A stretch of DNA of 5,703 nucleotides, from the NCBI GenBank assembly GCA_016764115.1, contig JAESSM010000036.1:1-5703 (forward strand), read 5' to 3'. Of this stretch, positions 5,068 to 5,703 are shown piece after piece. The number at the start of each line of letters is the position of its first letter. Position 1 is the stretch's first letter. This DNA comes from Bacteroidia bacterium. Lineage in GTDB: Bacteria; Bacteroidota; Bacteroidia; JAESSM01; NORP286. The notes beneath the pieces were generated by a model, which saw only the letters and a program-made list of their open reading frames with translations, did no database searches and was not told the origin of the DNA. Both the position numbers and the translations under genes were made by a program.

Positions 5068-5589
5068 ATGGCACACAAAAAAGGAGCAGGTAGTTCTAAC
5101 AACGGAAGAGAATCAGAAAGTAAACGTCTGGGTGTAAAGATCTTTGGTGGCCAATTAGCAACTGCCGGAAATATTATTATTAGACAAAGAGGAACCGTTC
5201 ATAATGCAGGAACTGGTGTTGGAATGGGGAAAGATCATACTTTATTTGCATTAATTGACGGAAAAGTAGAGTTTAGAAAAAGAAGAAGTAATCGATCATT
5301 TGTTTCTATTATTCCTGAAATTTTTGAAGAGACAATAAAGGCTCCAAAGAAAACATCTCCAAAAACAGATAAGGCGGAAAAGGTTGAGAAAGTAACTTCA
5401 GAGAACGGTGCTGAAGAAACTGCAAAAGAAGCTGTGGTAAAAGAAGCCAAAAAATCCACTGCTAAAGCGAAGAAAGAAGAAGAACCTAAAGCTAAAGCTT
5501 CTAAAAAGGAAGATTCCCAAAAAGGAGAAAGCAAGCCTAAAGCTGAATCTAAAACTAAGAAGAAAGATCCTCCGAAAGAAGAAAAATAG
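5068..5589 (+). CDS. rpmA: 50S ribosomal protein L27 with a long Lys/Glu-rich C-terminal extension
   Basis: Ribosomal protein L27, located near the peptidyl-transferase centre. Residues 1-83 are a complete L27: [10 protein letters not shown], the [15 protein letters not shown] core (13-28), [10 protein letters not shown] (34-43), [15 protein letters not shown] (51-65) and FVSIIP (78-83). The N-terminus begins directly with MAHKKG, with no Firmicutes-type cleaved leader. Ordinary L27 ends at about 85 residues; here the frame continues to 173. The extra roughly 90 residues are about one third Lys, with much Glu and Ala, and contain Pro-Lys repeats such as KPKAESK; this part should be disordered and positively charged. 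The frame is uninterrupted with plausible codon use, so this is an extension and not a frameshift artefact. It is the second gene of the rplU operon, followed by a terminator. Confidence 0.95.
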   Translation: MAHKKGAGSSNNGRESESKRLGVKIFGGQLATAGNIIIRQRGTVHNAGTGVGMGKDHTLFALIDGKVEFRKRRSNRSFVSIIPEIFEETIKAPKKTSPKTDKAEKVEKVTSENGAEETAKEAVVKEAKKSTAKAKKEEEPKAKASKKEDSQKGESKPKAESKTKKKDPPKEEK

Positions 5590-5613
5590 ATATTGCTATT
5601 CGAAATAATCAGG

Positions 5614-5645
5614 AATCCGCAGTCATTTGGCTGTGGATTTTTTTT
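5614..5645 (+). terminator. Rho-independent terminator after rpmA
   Basis: The stem AATCCGCAG / CTGTGGATT (5614-5622 with 5631-5639) has 9 bp, one of them a G-U pair, around an 8-nt loop, and runs into eight T residues (5638-5645). It ends the rplU-rpmA transcript. Confidence 0.88.
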
Positions 5646-5659
5646 GTTTTAGTCCCATT

Positions 5660-5703
5660 ATGAACAAGAAATTTATTCTTTTCATCTTTATTTTTATCTA
5701 TCT
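5660..5703 (+). CDS. Start of a probable exported protein, truncated by the window end
   Basis: Only the first 14 codons are inside the window: MNKKFILFIFIFIY, a short basic start followed by an all-hydrophobic stretch. This is typical of a Sec signal peptide or N-terminal membrane anchor. The ATG lies 14 nt after the rpmA terminator and no TAnnTTTG box is visible in front of it. The gene therefore depends on read-through or on an unrecognised promoter, or its true start is further right. The function cannot be judged. Confidence 0.45.
   Translation, partial: MNKKFILFIFIFIY

Noticed and set aside
5235..5534. Antisense open frame opposite the rpmA tail
   Set aside because: The Phe/Ser/Ala-rich product is the complement of Lys/Glu/Ala codons (AAG, GAA, GCT), a composition artefact.
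5317..5589. Frameshift or gene fusion to explain the L27 tail
   Set aside because: No second domain is visible, the frame is clean to a proper stop, and the terminator follows directly, so a genuine low-complexity extension is simpler.
1..5703. CRISPR arrays, tRNA/rRNA genes, insertion sequences, attachment sites
   Set aside because: No regularly spaced repeats, cloverleaf-like sequences, transposase frames or terminal repeats were seen; the region looks like core chromosome.

Overview
The window looks like chromosomal DNA of a Bacteroidota member, probably a Cytophagales-type marine or soil bacterium. Three things point there. The DNA is AT-rich. The genes have A/T-rich leaders without Shine-Dalgarno sequences. 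Promoters match the Bacteroidota consensus (TTTG, a spacer of about 20 nt, then TAnnTTTG). The gene families also fit: an ExbB/ExbD/ExbD set with the long Bacteroidota-type first ExbD, and a compact rplU-rpmA operon. The taxonomic call below phylum is inference.

Left part (1-1854, + strand) is a tightly packed membrane-energy operon. It holds the 3' part of an ExbB/TolQ/MotA-family proton-channel gene, a 103-residue three-helix membrane protein of unknown function, and two different ExbD/TolR-family genes with only 2-nt gaps after the small gene. Together they look like a proton-driven motor that transmits force across the periplasm. No TonB gene follows: the operon ends against a convergent gene.

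Middle part (1866-3541, - strand) holds an alpha/beta hydrolase with a complete Ser-Asp-His triad and, upstream of it, a GT2-family dolichol/polyprenol-phosphate mannose synthase-like enzyme without membrane helices. They may be cotranscribed.

The divergent intergenic region (3542-3790) carries a perfect Bacteroidota promoter for the rightward gene and a -7 box for the leftward one. It also holds a small cluster of DnaA-box-like 9-mers, one of them the perfect TTATCCACA, and an exact inverted repeat.

Right part (3791-5703, + strand) begins with an exported SPOR-domain protein (peptidoglycan binding), closed by a strong terminator. The ribosomal operon rplU-rpmA follows, with its own perfect promoter and terminator. 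L27 (rpmA product) is about twice the normal length because of a Lys/Glu/Ala-rich disordered tail of about 90 residues. The window ends in the first 14 codons of a gene that appears to encode an exported protein.

The best candidates for something undescribed are the 3-helix protein inside the ExbB/ExbD operon, the L27 tail, and the DnaA-box cluster in front of a cell-envelope (SPOR) gene.
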